DNA of 64,000 bases from Euptelea pleiosperma (lineage: Eukaryota > Streptophyta > Magnoliopsida > Ranunculales > Eupteleaceae), in contig CM068553.1 of assembly GCA_035048495.1 (NCBI GenBank), positions 22,383,190-22,447,189 on the forward strand, in the 5' to 3' direction. Positions within the stretch are counted from its first letter, which is position 1, and each line of letters starts with the position of its first letter. Shown in pieces: positions 1-10,074 of this stretch. The position numbers and the translations under genes are program-made. The notes beneath the pieces were generated by a model. The model worked only from the letters and a program-made list of their open reading frames with translations, ran no database searches and was not told the origin of the DNA.

Positions 1-281
1 TTTGTAGTTCCATTATCCCACATCTCACACGACTCAAGGTCACGAATTTTATAATACAACCCTTTTATACCTTCTCTAAACACACACAGAGACACAGAGT
101 TTATTAGAGTACCTATTTGAAGAGCAATAAGCTTATTTTCCATTTACATCTTGTGAGCTTGTTCTTCTTCTTGATCAAAGCCAAGTGCTTGATCTATCCC
201 TCAACTTAGGTCTTCCACTCATATATTCGACCTAGTAGCCTGCGTGTACCAGTGTGACTCAACACCTTTTGAGCAACCTAG
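1..281 (+). repeat. A1 5' LTR remnant (Ty1/copia, A family)
   Basis: This stretch aligns almost base for base with the LTR part at about 18478-18790: the CCATTATC/CACA block, the run of acacacagagac, the gagcaataagctt block and the final gagcaacctag. It is therefore the tail of a 5' LTR whose start lies outside the window. Homology stops abruptly after base 281. The last roughly 590 bp of the LTR, the primer-binding site and all of gag-pol are missing, so A1 carries a large internal deletion. Confidence 0.8.
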
Positions 282-569
282 TATGACCCAATTGATTGGC
301 TTTGCTCCAATCGATTGGCCACTTAGCCCAATCGATTGGACATTGCGACGTTCAATTTTATAAAACCCAAAAATGGGTCATTTTCAACCCCAATCGATCC
401 AATCGCCTCCCAGATTTCTCTCAATCGATCGCAGGTGCCCGATCTACTATTTCCATACTGTTTTGTGAAGTGATTCTCTCGATTTCTCCAATTTTCTACT
501 TCATCTTCTTCGTTGGATTTTGGAGAGTTTTGGGTAAAAATGGAGTTGTTTTAGTATTTTCTTCTATTT
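282..569 (+). promoter_or_regulatory. Palindrome cluster and TATA-like box upstream of the A1 3' ORF
   Basis: Three near-perfect copies of CCAATCGATTGG lie at 287-299, 307-318 and 328-339, with partial copies at 391-406 and 422-430. A TATA-like TTTTATAAAA is at 356-365, about 17 bp after the third copy and about 205 bp before the first usable ATG (570). The same 12-bp palindrome occurs about eleven times in the family's LTR, upstream of the LTR TATA box. The arrangement suggests that the downstream ORF had its own promoter. That role is inferred from sequence only. Confidence 0.5.
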
Positions 570-2060
570 TTGGTTCTTATGGTGACAAATCCTCGTTGTA
601 GAAGAGCGATTGTAGTCTCAAAAGAAGAGAGTGCCGATGATGAACCTCTTGCACAACGGACCCAATCTCGCGTAAAACGAGGTGGTCGACTTAGTGGTTC
701 GCGGCACTCCGAGCGGGGTGAATCATCTAGAGGCTTTAGGAGAGCTCATTCCTGGGGTCGTTCCGGTCATACTTAGATTCCTTCAGTGAGTGCTCCCATT
801 TTTTCATTTATTTCTGATTCAGCTAGACATCGTTTTGAGCATTTCTCTGGTCGGAAATTCACTACTGAGAGAGTAGTTGAATTTAGCAATATTTTGGGTA
901 TTATGGTTCATTCTATGTTCGTATCTCGTGAGTGGATTCCTGCTACTTGGTTGAACATCCCATTTTATCCTGTCTTGGTTAAACTCTTTTATGCCAACAT
1001 GCATTGCATTCAGTGTGATGACCCGAGTGAGCTATCCTTTCAGACTTATGTCTCTGGGGCTCACCTGACTATTACACCTAATTTGATTTCTACTTTGTTG
1101 GACATACCTCATTCCCCTACTTCATTTGAGTACCTTCCCAGGACTCGTAAGATGATGACTGCTAGAGCTACTTTGACCGAGACTCTCACAGGTTAGTTAT
1201 TTAATTGGAGTACTTTTCTTTCACTTACCTCTCCTCCCTGAGTATCGGTTGTTGCACCTCATCTGTGGGTACAACATTGATCCACCTGGGCATGGGGCAC
1301 AGGTGAACATTGATCATCTCCAGCTTCTATATCATCTTGGTACTGGGTTTGTTATTGACCTTCCGAGGTTTATGTTTAGAGCCATGGTTAGAGTGGGTAG
1401 CCAGTTGGCTAACCATCTGTGTCTTCCATTTCCTCTACTGGTGAGCTCATTATACTTCACTTGGATGTTCCGATCCTAGATTCCGAGGAGGTTTGCTCTC
1501 CTGTGGGGCCCATTGGACCCTCCACTATCAGGAAGAGCATGTCTCAGGTTCGGAAAGTGACAGATGTTCCTCCACACTTTGATGATATTTTTAATGAGGA
1601 CTTGGGAGATGATACTGAGCCAGGCGTCCAGCCAACAGATACTGAGATGCATTCTCCAGAGCCACATCCATCCTTTGTCCAGCCTCTAGAGATGCCTGCA
1701 CCTTACTCATTTGAGTCTCTTCATCATCAGATAGTGAGATTCGACCAACGGCTTACGTCTCATGAGGAACGGACGGCTCAGGATTTTTGCCGTCTAGAGG
1801 AGCGTTAGGATGCTGGTTTCAACCGGATGACTGGCACTCTTACGGATATGCAACAATATATGGAGTATTAGTTTACCATGATGGGCTTTGGACAACATCC
1901 ACTAGTTCATGGTCCAAATCAGCAGGATGGTATTGGCCCATCGACCAAGTCTCCGAGAGAGAGATTTCTTAAGAGTTATCTAGTATTTGTTTTTATTTTG
2001 ATATTATTGTACACCGATAAACTCGGATTTTGTATGGTTATACTCTGGTTGGGTTGTTAG
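570..2060 (+). pseudogene. Broken extra 3' ORF of A1 (putative plant transposon protein, PF20167-like)
   Basis: I recognise the plant retrotransposon-associated domain often labelled putative plant transposon protein; its biochemical role is unknown. One frame runs 570-1196, with in-frame TAG at 774-776 and 1194-1196. A second frame carries 1249-1479, and the first frame resumes at about 1419-1808, so at least two indels are present. More TAG stops follow at 1806 and 1869, both before a polar, coiled-coil-like stretch (HHQIVRFDQRLTSHEERTAQ). It is homologous to the S2 ORF at 25588-26718: both have a W-x(n)-LVxxFYxN block, a later LIS block and the motif VPILDSxE. The open frame continues into a hydrophobic stretch up to 2060, which may be 3' noncoding. 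It sits between the palindrome module and the polypurine tract, the normal place for the extra ORF of Sirevirus-type copia elements. Confidence 0.65.
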
Positions 2061-2548
2061 TTCTATATTTGTTACAAAGTATAAATCAGTGTGTATTATG
2101 TTTTGATATGTATATATGCACTTATTCTTCATGATGACATTCATTGCATGCTTATTATTTATTTATATTTTCGTACCTTTGTCAATCTGTGACAAAAAGG
2201 GGGATAGAAAAATAGAGAGGTAAAAATAAGTAGATGCATGAGATAAGGGGAGAGAAATTTAGGGGGAGAAAATTTTACATTATTTTTTTCAATTTCTCTA
2301 CTTGTGATGTGTATAATTAACTCACTGCATTTTAATGATTTATCGATTGCCGATGATATTACATAGTATGTATTGTTGGTAGAATGCGCAGGGAACAGAT
2401 CAAAAGCTATTCAATTATCTGTTCGATTATCTCCAAGAGAATGCGAGATAGTGAGTGAATCATGTAAGAGGGTGGGATTGTATTTTTTATTTTTTTACCT
2501 TCTATATGATTAAATGTTTTTAGTCACGGAATTGCCAAAGGGGGAGAT
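2061..2548 (+). other. A1 3' noncoding region with hairpin, internal purine tract and polypurine tract
   Basis: No gene is visible. A hairpin with arms TTTGTCA (2178-2184) and TGACAAA (2190-2196) runs into a purine-rich stretch AAAAAGGGGGATAG. A second AGGGGGAGAAAA lies near 2260-2272. The terminal polypurine tract AAAGGGGGAGAT (about 2537-2548) abuts the 3' LTR start. This layout matches Sirevirus-type copia elements, where the final tract primes plus-strand DNA synthesis. Confidence 0.7.
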
Positions 2549-2735
2549 TGTAAGGAATATTTTTATATTCAATTTGGGAAAGATTTTGTTTGACATAAAA
2601 ACATTCTTGTAACCGTTCCTACGAGCACTAGTGTAGTGTGGAGATGTCGTGGTACACATACTTCGTCGACTACTTGAAGACTAGAAGACAGAGACAGCAA
2701 GAATCAGACGGTTGACGACATGAGTCATCTGAGTA
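2549..2735 (+). repeat. A1 3' LTR, first part
   Basis: The LTR begins with TG directly after the polypurine tract and matches 19382-19574 of the second A-family LTR (TGTAAGAATATT, the GTAACC..TTCCTACGAGCAC block, the ACTACTTGAAGACTAG block). It breaks off after catctgagta, where a CACTA element is inserted, and resumes at 18009. Confidence 0.85.
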
Positions 2736-3030
2736 CTACAACAAAATAAACCTTTCATGGCGTTCGAAAAATGCCATAAAATACATTTTATAGCGTTCAT
2801 CAAACACATAGAAAACGCTGTAAAAGGCTATGCCATGCTTTTTAGAATTAAACAATGACGTTTAATGAACGCCATTAATGTATAACATTTGTGAACACTA
2901 TAAAGTTAAATTTGAACGCCATCTTTTGAGCTATTACATTTTTCAGATAAAGCCAACTTGTTCAAAAGCATGACATTTATGGAACGCCATCTGTTGAATT
3001 GGATAAACTCATGGCATTTTAAGAATGCTG
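2736..3030. repeat. CACTA left subterminal repeat region
   Basis: The stretch holds short repeats around a CGTT/AACG core: ATGGCGTTCG, ATGCCATAAAA, TAGCGTTCAT, AAAACGCTGT, GAACGCCATTAATG, GAACGCCATCTTTT and GAACGCCATCTGTT. Such clustered subterminal repeats in both directions are typical transposase-binding arrays of CACTA elements. Confidence 0.6.
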
Positions 3031-4158
3031 TTGTTTTACTTTTTAATTTTTTATATAATGTTCTCATAAATCTCTTTATTAGTATAATAAAATTACCTGT
3101 GAAGATTCATACACAATCTAAAACACAACATTCACATTCCATACAATAAAGAAACATATAATTTTAATAACCGAAAACATATACAGTTAAAATACAATTT
3201 GATTCAAGTGTTAAATACAACATGTAATTCCCCATGCTAGCCGCTTTTTCATTAAATACATAAGAGGACCCAATGGCTCCTACTCCCAACTCCCCCCCTC
3301 AAAAAAAAAGTTAAAAAATCTCCACCTTGGCTCTTTTCCAAGTAAGAACTTTGTTAACTCAATTGTTCCCATAAATTTGATGAGTGTGAATCAAAGCCAA
3401 GTCCTCTTCTTAAGTCCATCCCTCCTTGTTTGTGGTAGAATTAAGATGATTAAGTCACCTGAAAGTCCGTATTAGTTCATGTAAGTGGGAGTGTAACAAT
3501 GCTAGTTAACGTAAGCAACCCAACAGTGTTAAAAATAGAAACAATAAACATTATGTCAAATACTAAATAGACCTAAACTTTAAACCCTCAAACAATTGAT
3601 GTAAATTGATTTGCCTTAGAGAAAAAATCTGAAGAAAATGAAAGACAAAAGGGACCTAACTAATAATTACCATAGAGGTACCCATGGAGTCAATAGCTCA
3701 AGGAAAACATAAAGCCACCTAAGAGAAGAATTACAAGTACAAAGAGTGAAGAGTAGAAGACAAGCGTTGCTTTAATAATGCCATAGAATGAAAAATGTTT
3801 ACAGTTGTTTAATAGCAGTAGAAGAGGTTTACCATGAAAAACCAAAAGCGTGAAGAACCTATTGGAAAGTGAGATCTAGATTGGTCCACTTTTGAAGGTG
3901 TGGCCTTTCTCATGCAGAATTCCCCATCATATTAACTCTTTTGGAAAATCTTATTTCTTGATAAAAAGAAACCTTTATATTAGCTATTATAAAAATATAC
4001 TCGAGAAAAAAAAATCTCATCTCTCTGTTTCTCAGTGTCTAAGTTCATTTTCGTGGAAAAGATAGAAGAATCCAAATTGCTTGATTGAATGAAACACTTT
4101 GTTATTTTACAATTTCTTTGCTAGTTATGAAATGGGTATTGTGAGAGAAAACTGAACC
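3031..4158. other. CACTA interior, no gene recognised
   Basis: AT-rich sequence without a convincing reading frame. An A-run at about 3301-3309 follows a C-run, and no domain is recognisable. The dehydrogenase fragment starts at its right edge. Confidence 0.4.
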
Positions 4159-4239
4159 TTGGTGTAGGTGAACAATATAGCAATCAATGGGGCCGTAATA
4201 GACGATGATGCTTTAAGGCCCAGACTTGGGGATGCTATG
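4159..4239 (+). pseudogene. Captured short-chain dehydrogenase/reductase fragment, first exon piece
   Basis: The reading frame contains VNNIAINGAVIDDDALRP, which resembles the NNAG region that follows the nucleotide-binding fold in plant short-chain dehydrogenases of the neomenthol dehydrogenase / salutaridine reductase type (there NNAGISG followed by D-x-DAL). The motif is degraded (NNIAI for NNAGI) and an in-frame TAG lies just before it (4165-4167). The piece ends at a consensus donor, ATG|GTAAGT. The next exon piece is at 9946, on the far side of the hAT element. The fragment lacks the Rossmann start and the YxxxK catalytic part, so it cannot make an active enzyme. Confidence 0.6.
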
Positions 4240-4278
4240 GTAAGTCACTGTGCACAATAGACCTATGTTTTAAAACTC

Positions 4279-4400
4279 GGTGAGTCGACTCGGGACTCGG
4301 CTGAGTCGACTCGGCATACAAACTCGGATCTGTAAATTTTTCCGAGTCGACTTGGGAACTCGGCCGAGTCAACCGAGTCGAGTCGACTCGGGAGTCAAAA
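4279..4400. repeat. hAT left subterminal GAGTCGACTCGG array
   Basis: At least six copies or near-copies of GAGTCGACTCG / ACTCGG are packed into about 120 bp, several of them palindromic around GTCGAC. A shorter matching array lies at 9724-9800 at the other end. It is probably the transposase-binding region. Confidence 0.7.
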
Positions 4401-5033
4401 AACATGGTATTAAATAGTTTTAAGTCTGCTTTAGACATTAGTTTTCCCCTATTCTAAAACCCTAAAACCTTTGATCTTCTTTGCTAATAGAGATGGAATC
4501 TCAAGATTTGAATGATGGGGACAATGTAAATGTAAGTTTCTATCCCTTTTTTTTAATATTAGCTTTTTCCAATTGTTAATTTGAAGGACCGTATAATTTT
4601 TTTGGATTTTTGAATAATCAAACCAGCAAATCAATCCTCTCTTTGGAAGGGATAACTTCTTTCTTGTAAATGCATTGGATTTCTAAGTCATCAAGAGTCA
4701 AGACAGCTAATCCGTCTAATTAACCCATTATTCCTCTTCTTTGGAAGGGGTAACTTCCTTCCTGTAAATACCAATGGATGTGAAAGGATAGCCATCATCA
4801 CTGAGGGAGAAGGTCAAACCAAACAATGAAATTTATAGATTGTAGAAGGCATACCAGGAAGGACCGAAGTCCACTCTTCACATTGGCGTTCTTCATAGAG
4901 CTCCCTCCTCTTGCTACAATTTGGGACTAAAAAATAAGTCTTGAAAACCCATATTTTTTGAGTTTTCTACAAGCACCACAACTTTGTAATCCCAAGCATC
5001 ACAACCTTGTTGTACAAGAAACAGATAAAGTTT

Positions 5034-5430
5034 TGAGTAAAACTTCTGTCACATGATGTTGTGACCGAAGCTGGTCACAACCCACAATACGAGCCGTGTG
5101 GCACATTTTTAGAGGGCGTTGACTGTATGGATGTTTAGCCAGTCCCTTGATGGAGATGCAAACCAAAAACCAGCTTGATTAGTGATTTCTAAGCGTTGGA
5201 TTGAAGTTATTTTCATGGGTTGATTTTAACCGTAGGAATTTTAGCATTATTGAACTTTATTTGGGGGCAAAGATCCAAAGGTTGTAAATCATTAATCAGG
5301 CTGATTTTTGGTTTGCAAGTCCACCGAGAGACTGGCCAAACATCCATACGGTCAAGGCCCTCTAATAATGTGCCATGTGGCTTTTATTGAGGGTTGTGAC
5401 CGAAAGCATCTTTTGATAGAAGCTTTACTC
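5034..5430. mobile_element. Mutator-like MITE with long inverted repeats
   Basis: The ends are GAGTAAAACTTCTGTCAC on the left and, inverted, GAGTAAAGCTTCTATCAA on the right. The arms reach about 180 bp (shared blocks include ATGGATGTTT(G/A)GCCAGTC and GATTAGTGATT). A 9-bp duplication ATAAAGTTT flanks the element (5025-5033 and 5431-5439), the length expected for Mutator-like elements. It lies in the first intron of the hAT transposase and has no coding capacity. Relatives are at 12985-13430, 59236-59606 and 60999-61399. Confidence 0.75.
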
Positions 5431-5499
5431 ATAAAGTTTGAAATGACACACCAGCCAAGAAAAAGAAAGACAATGACCATTCAAGATAGAAAAGTTCTT

Positions 5500-5582
5500 T
5501 TCTTTTTTTTATTCTATTGGTAAGTACACTGTAATCCCAATTCTTTTTTTATTCTATTGGTAAGTACACTGTAATCCCAAAA
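5500..5582. repeat. Tandem duplication of about 40 bp
   Basis: The block TTATTCTATTGGTAAGTACA plus CTGTAATCCCAA occurs twice in a row, differing only in the length of its T run. It lies in the hAT transposase intron. Confidence 0.7.
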
Positions 5583-5633
5583 AGTCATGAGTTTTTGTAG
5601 TTTCTAATTTTTTAAAGTTCTTTTATTTTATTC

Positions 5634-5816
5634 TATGAAAATATGACATGGATAGTGATTTTTTTATTGTACCTTCCACAATAATATGCTTTATATTTTA
5701 TTAAAAGTAGTAGAATGATTTTATGAAAATATGACATGGATAGTGTAATTTTTTTATTGTACCTTCCACAATAATATGCTTTATATTCTATTAAAAATAG
5801 CATAATGATTTCTTTT
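5634..5816. repeat. Tandem duplication, 89-bp unit, two copies
   Basis: The unit starting ATGAAAATATGACATGGATA begins at 5634 and again at 5723, with a few substitutions and a small indel. It is intronic within the hAT element. Confidence 0.8.
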
Positions 5817-7185
5817 GTCATTATTTCAGATGACTTCAAATGGGTCAACAATTGGTAGTAGGAGTAATACTCTAGTTATTATAAGTATTGATCATTTGTC
5901 AGACATAGGTTGGGAACATTACAGCAATCACTGCAAATAAGAAGAAAGTTCAGTGCAATTACTGTGGGAAGGAATTTTCAGGGGGGATTAATCGACTAAA
6001 GCTGCATCTTGCAAAAATTCAAGGTAATGGAACTATATGTCCCAAAGTTAAAGATGATGTTAGCCAGACCATAAAAAAAGCTTTGCTTGGAACTGCTGCT
6101 AGCACTCAAATGCGTAATAAACTTAAGCGAAGTTTGGGGGTTTTTGGAAAAAGTGAAGAAATTCTCGAGAGCAATGAGGATGCTAGTATCTTACCTACTA
6201 ATAATACAAAAGATGTACAAGGGGGAGGTACTCAAATGTTGTTACCAACCTGCTTTGACGAAATTCGAGAAAGAAAACATGTGAAGTAATTGCACGATGG
6301 TTTTACCATGCTGCGATTCCTTTTAATGCAGCAGATTCTGTCTTTTTTCCGAAGGTTTGTGAGGCCATTGGATCTCATGGTTCGAGCTTTAGGCCTCCAA
6401 CTCCATACGAGTTAGGCACTCCTCTTTTAAATGCAGAAGTTCAGAATATTGATGATTATCTGAAGGAGTTTAAAGCATCGTGGGTTGATACAGGTTGTAT
6501 TATTATATCAGATGGGTGGAAAGACCAAAAAGGGAGGACACTGATAAACTTTTTAGTTTCTTGTCCATGTGGAACAATGTTCATAAGGTCTGTTGATGCA
6601 TCCAAAATTGTTAAGAACTCGAAGAATTTATTTAAGTTATTAGATGATATAGTCGAAGAAGTTGGGGAAGATAATGTTGTGCAGATAATTACTGACAATG
6701 CATCAAATTATGTGGCTACCGGAAAATTACTGATGGAAAAATGACAACACTTATTTTGGACCCCTTGTGCAGCTCATTGTATTGATCTAATGCTTGAAAA
6801 GATTGGAAAGCTGAAGAGAATGGAAGAGTTAATAGAAAAGGCTAAAGTAGTTGCAAAATTCATATATAATCATAGTTGGGTTTTATGTTTGATGAGGAAC
6901 TTCACTAATGATAAAGAGATTATAAGGCCTGCGGTGACACGGTTTGCCACTAATTTCATATTAATTCAAAGCCTTCTTGATCAGGTAATTTCTTTTTTAT
7001 AATTTTGTGTTACATTTCAATCTATTTTTTATATAATGCTTGCAATTTATCAAAATTTATTTCTAAACATCCTATGTTAGAGAGCGGGTTTGAAGAAAAT
7101 GTTTTTATCTGAAGAGTGGGCAGGATCAAAGTTTGCATTATTAGTAGAAGGGCATCATGTTGAAGAAATTGTTTTAGATGCTAAC

Positions 7186-8189
7186 TGTGGGGGAAAAATA
7201 TCTGATCTAACCCACACAATCTTCGAGGTCAGACGATTCGGATTTTGGTGATGATCGAACGACTCTGATGCTCCAGGACGAAACTGCTTTCTCCTCTGCG
7301 AAGGATAGGATGATCTCCAGATGTGATTTGGTTGTACCTATTGACAAGGCTCTGACGCTCAAGTCAGCTTAGGAAATGTAACAGGTTTCAAGAAAATAGT
7401 AAAAGGTTTCAGAGTTTAGGCTATCTGGATCTGGAGAGCAAGATCCTCTTCTCAGTTCTGAGGGTCTCATATTTATACCCTTAGAACTGGCATGACTCAC
7501 CTTCCACGTGTTTAGTCATTGTCAGTCAACGATGACTCAGATGGATTCTGTTATAAAATAAAATCTATCGGTTAAATCTTGACTTCCTCGATACGGTTAT
7601 ACCTGAAATAACTGAAGTGACACTGAGGTGGCATCCTCCGTGTCAGGTATTTGAACAAGGAGATATCAAATTCATGATAATTCAACTAATGGCCACGTGG
7701 CTAATATTCATTGGTTAAGAAACTGAGGGTGCTCAGAATACTTACCTCGTACATAGGAAATCCTGCCACGTTAGTCAATTGATCTCATCCAGTACTGCCA
7801 GGATGATATGGAAATAGATCCCGTCAAGTAAGTCTGTTGATCTTGTCGGGATAGCATTGAAATAGATCTCGTCAAGTAGGTCTGTTGATCTTGTCGGGAT
7901 AGCATTGAAATAGATCCCGTCAAGTAGGTCTGTTGATCTTGTCGGGATGATATTGAAATAGATCCCGTCAAGTAGTCTCTATGTGTCGATCATTCCATCA
8001 TGACACATGGCATTTCCAATTAATGGAAGGTATGTGACACGATGGGCAGTTTTAATGGCTCCTGATGATGACTCCGGCGCATTTAATTTTGTGTGCTGTC
8101 TACTAACACGCATCATCTATTTGAATCCGCACGTGCTGAGCCAGGGACACGCGTCAATATTTGACTTGCTGGAAAATACGGCACCCACA
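7186..8189. mobile_element. Solo LTR (family D) inside the hAT transposase
   Basis: The element begins TGTGGGGG and ends CACCCACA. A 5-bp duplication CTAAC flanks it (7181-7185 and 8190-8194). Removing it rejoins the hAT coding sequence (HVEEIVLDAN followed by FWRKLNN). No internal retrotransposon genes are present, so it is a solo LTR of about 1 kb. It carries a 48-bp tandem repeat near its right end. Confidence 0.8.
7782..7975. repeat. 48-bp tandem repeat, about four copies
   Basis: The unit contains CTGTTGATCTTGTCGGGAT followed by AGATCCCGTCAAGTAGGT. Its CTGTTGATC anchor recurs at 7834, 7882 and 7930. It lies within solo LTR D and is a minisatellite, not a CRISPR array, because there are no unique spacers. 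Confidence 0.8.
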
Positions 8190-9945
8190 CTAACTTTTGG
8201 AGAAAATTGAATAATACTCAAAAAATGATCGAACCTCTTATCCAAGTACTAAGAATGGTTGATGGAGATGACAAGCCCACAATGGACTACATATATGATG
8301 CTTTGGAAAAGGCTAAGATTGCAATTGTTGAAGTATGTCAACATGAAGAGGCAGGCTACAAAGATATATGGGACATCATTGACAAGAGAGTAGATCAAAA
8401 CTTCAGTGTGCATTACATTTTGCAGGTTATTTTCTCAATCCTTCCATTCATTATCATCTTGATGTTTCAAAAGATATCGATATCCGACGTGGCCTACAAA
8501 AGGTGATTACTGTACTTGAGAGTAATACAGAAAAGAAAATCTTAGCTATTGATGAGGTAAGAGTTTCTATAACAAATAACTATTTATTTATTACTAAAAA
8601 TTTAAAATTTTAGTTTTTGTTATCTAATGCCCTTATGTTGGATTTTGTTAGATTAATGCTTTTGTGGATGCGGGTGGTATGTTTGGAACATATGAAGCCA
8701 TTGCTAGTCGGTCAAAAGTTTTACCTGGTAAATAAATTTAAATTTATATTAGCATTGTCTAAAAGTTGTTAAATTACATTTTTTAGTTTTAATTTATGAT
8801 TTCCCTTTTATGATAAGAAGAATATCTCTATGTGCGCAGTTTCATGGTGGAGGTCATATGGTATGGATGCTCCTAACCTCCAACGTATTGCAGTCTGAAT
8901 TCTTGGTCAAATTTCATCATCTTCTGCTTGTGAAAGAAATTGGAGTACTTTCGATCAGATATATACAAAAAAGAGGAGTCGTTTGAAACAGGAACGCTTG
9001 GACAAATTGGTGTTCATACATTATAATCTTAGGTTGAGGGAGTGTCAATTAAGAAGGCATGGTGCTAATTATGATCCTATAAATATTGATAATGTTTTAT
9101 TGAAAAATGTTACTGATGAGTGGATTAGCGATGATGATGAAGATGATGTTGATATTTTGGATGACGAGAACCCTGGAGATCAAGTTGGAGTTGGATTGAT
9201 GAACCCAATGCAATTTTCAAGTGATGCACTTGGGAGCACTAGTAGCACAATAGGAGGTAGAAGATGGGGAGGGTTTACCAGTCTACTTCAATCTCAGCAT
9301 AATAAGTAGTATTCGTTGAGATCTTTAGTGTTATTTTATGGCAACTTCATCTCTCAAGGAGTTAATTTTTTTTTTGTTAGCATAAATTGTTGAAAGATGA
9401 CATTAGTAGCATTGATGAGATATTTGAGCAAAAATTAATATATGTTGAGTTTCTTTTTTGTTAATTGCATAGTAAGGTATTAATGGCCATATATGGTAAG
9501 ACAAAATGGACATTAAGTCTTACTAAAGTACTCCAATTCTGAAAATAGATATATAAAAAATTTGGTTATGAGTTTTGAGTTTCATTTTTAAATCTTTTTA
9601 GTATATTTGTCTACATTTTACGAATTTTTAAAGTTTTTTCATAAATATAATATTTTTAAATATTTTTTAAATATTTTTTAAACATTTTTTAAATATTTTT
9701 TAAATATTTAATAATTAATTTAATGACTCGCCGAGTCGACTCCCGAGTTGCCGAGGTGACTCAACCCGATGGACTTCCGAGCTGAGTCCGAGTTCCGAGT
9801 TTTAAAAGCTAGCAATAGACTACGTTGCAAGGTGAAGCTTACATGTATACTATAAACTAAAGCTCCTCACGAACCCGCTCTTCGTCAGTTGAATAGATCG
9901 GTAGTTCTAACTATTGAACAACTGAACTACTTGTTAATGATGCAG

Positions 9946-10074
9946 GGCAACTTGTTGGAAGCAATGACACAGACTTATGAGTTGGCAGAAGAATGTCTTA
10001 AAACAAATTATTATGGTGTAAAAAGAGTGACTGAAGGACTTCTTCCCTTCCTTGAGCTATCCAATTCAGGATAG
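9946..10074 (+). pseudogene. Captured short-chain dehydrogenase/reductase fragment, second exon piece
   Basis: After a polypyrimidine-poor but valid acceptor (ATGATGCAG|GG) the frame reads [18 protein letters not shown] followed by [15 protein letters not shown]. This is the family-specific stretch of neomenthol dehydrogenase / salutaridine reductase-like proteins just before the IVNVSS strand. It ends at TAG 10072-10074, before the catalytic region, so it is a truncated capture. Together with 4159-4239 it shows that a piece of host gene with its splice sites was taken into the CACTA element. The hAT element sits in the intervening intron. Confidence 0.75.

Larger units (their letters stand above)
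4493..9309 (+). pseudogene. hAT transposase with BED zinc finger, broken
   Basis: A short first exon starts at ATG 4493 (MESQDLNDGDNVN) and ends at GTAAGT (4531-4536). Exon 2 opens after TTTCAG at 5830. It holds a BED-type zinc finger (C-x2-C in CNYCGKEF, then a HLAK helix; 5950-6030), a DUF659-like block (IISDGWKDQKGRTLINFL; about 6500-6560) and the AAHCIDLML motif (about 6770-6795). Later pieces lie at 7080-7185, 8190-8520, 8650-8735 and 8840-9309. The hAT dimerisation block (SSACERNWSTF, then KLVFIHYNLRL) is near 8920-9035, followed by an acidic tail. Damage: frameshifts near 5935 and 6275, a TGA at about 6743 (probably from CGA), a TGA near 8896 and a solo LTR inserted at 7186. Such proteins cut and paste the element by binding its ends; this copy cannot. 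Confidence 0.8.
4263..9812 (+). mobile_element. hAT DNA transposon, degenerate, 5.55 kb
   Basis: A perfect 8-bp duplication CAATAGAC flanks the element (4255-4262 and 9813-9820). The terminal inverted repeats are CTATGTTTTAAAACTCGG on the left and, read inward from the right, CTAGCTTTTAAAACTCGG. Just inside both ends are clusters of GAGTCGACTCGG-like repeats. The interior encodes a broken BED-finger hAT transposase on the plus strand, with its own introns. It sits in what was an intron of the captured dehydrogenase fragment. Confidence 0.9.

Noticed and set aside
296..601. 101-codon frame at the left edge
   Set aside because: It crosses the palindrome cluster and TATA-like region upstream of the A1 ORF, has no similarity to a known family and overlaps the better ORF in another frame.
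7782..7975. CRISPR-like regular repeat
   Set aside because: Units are contiguous with no unique spacers, and the setting is a plant solo LTR.
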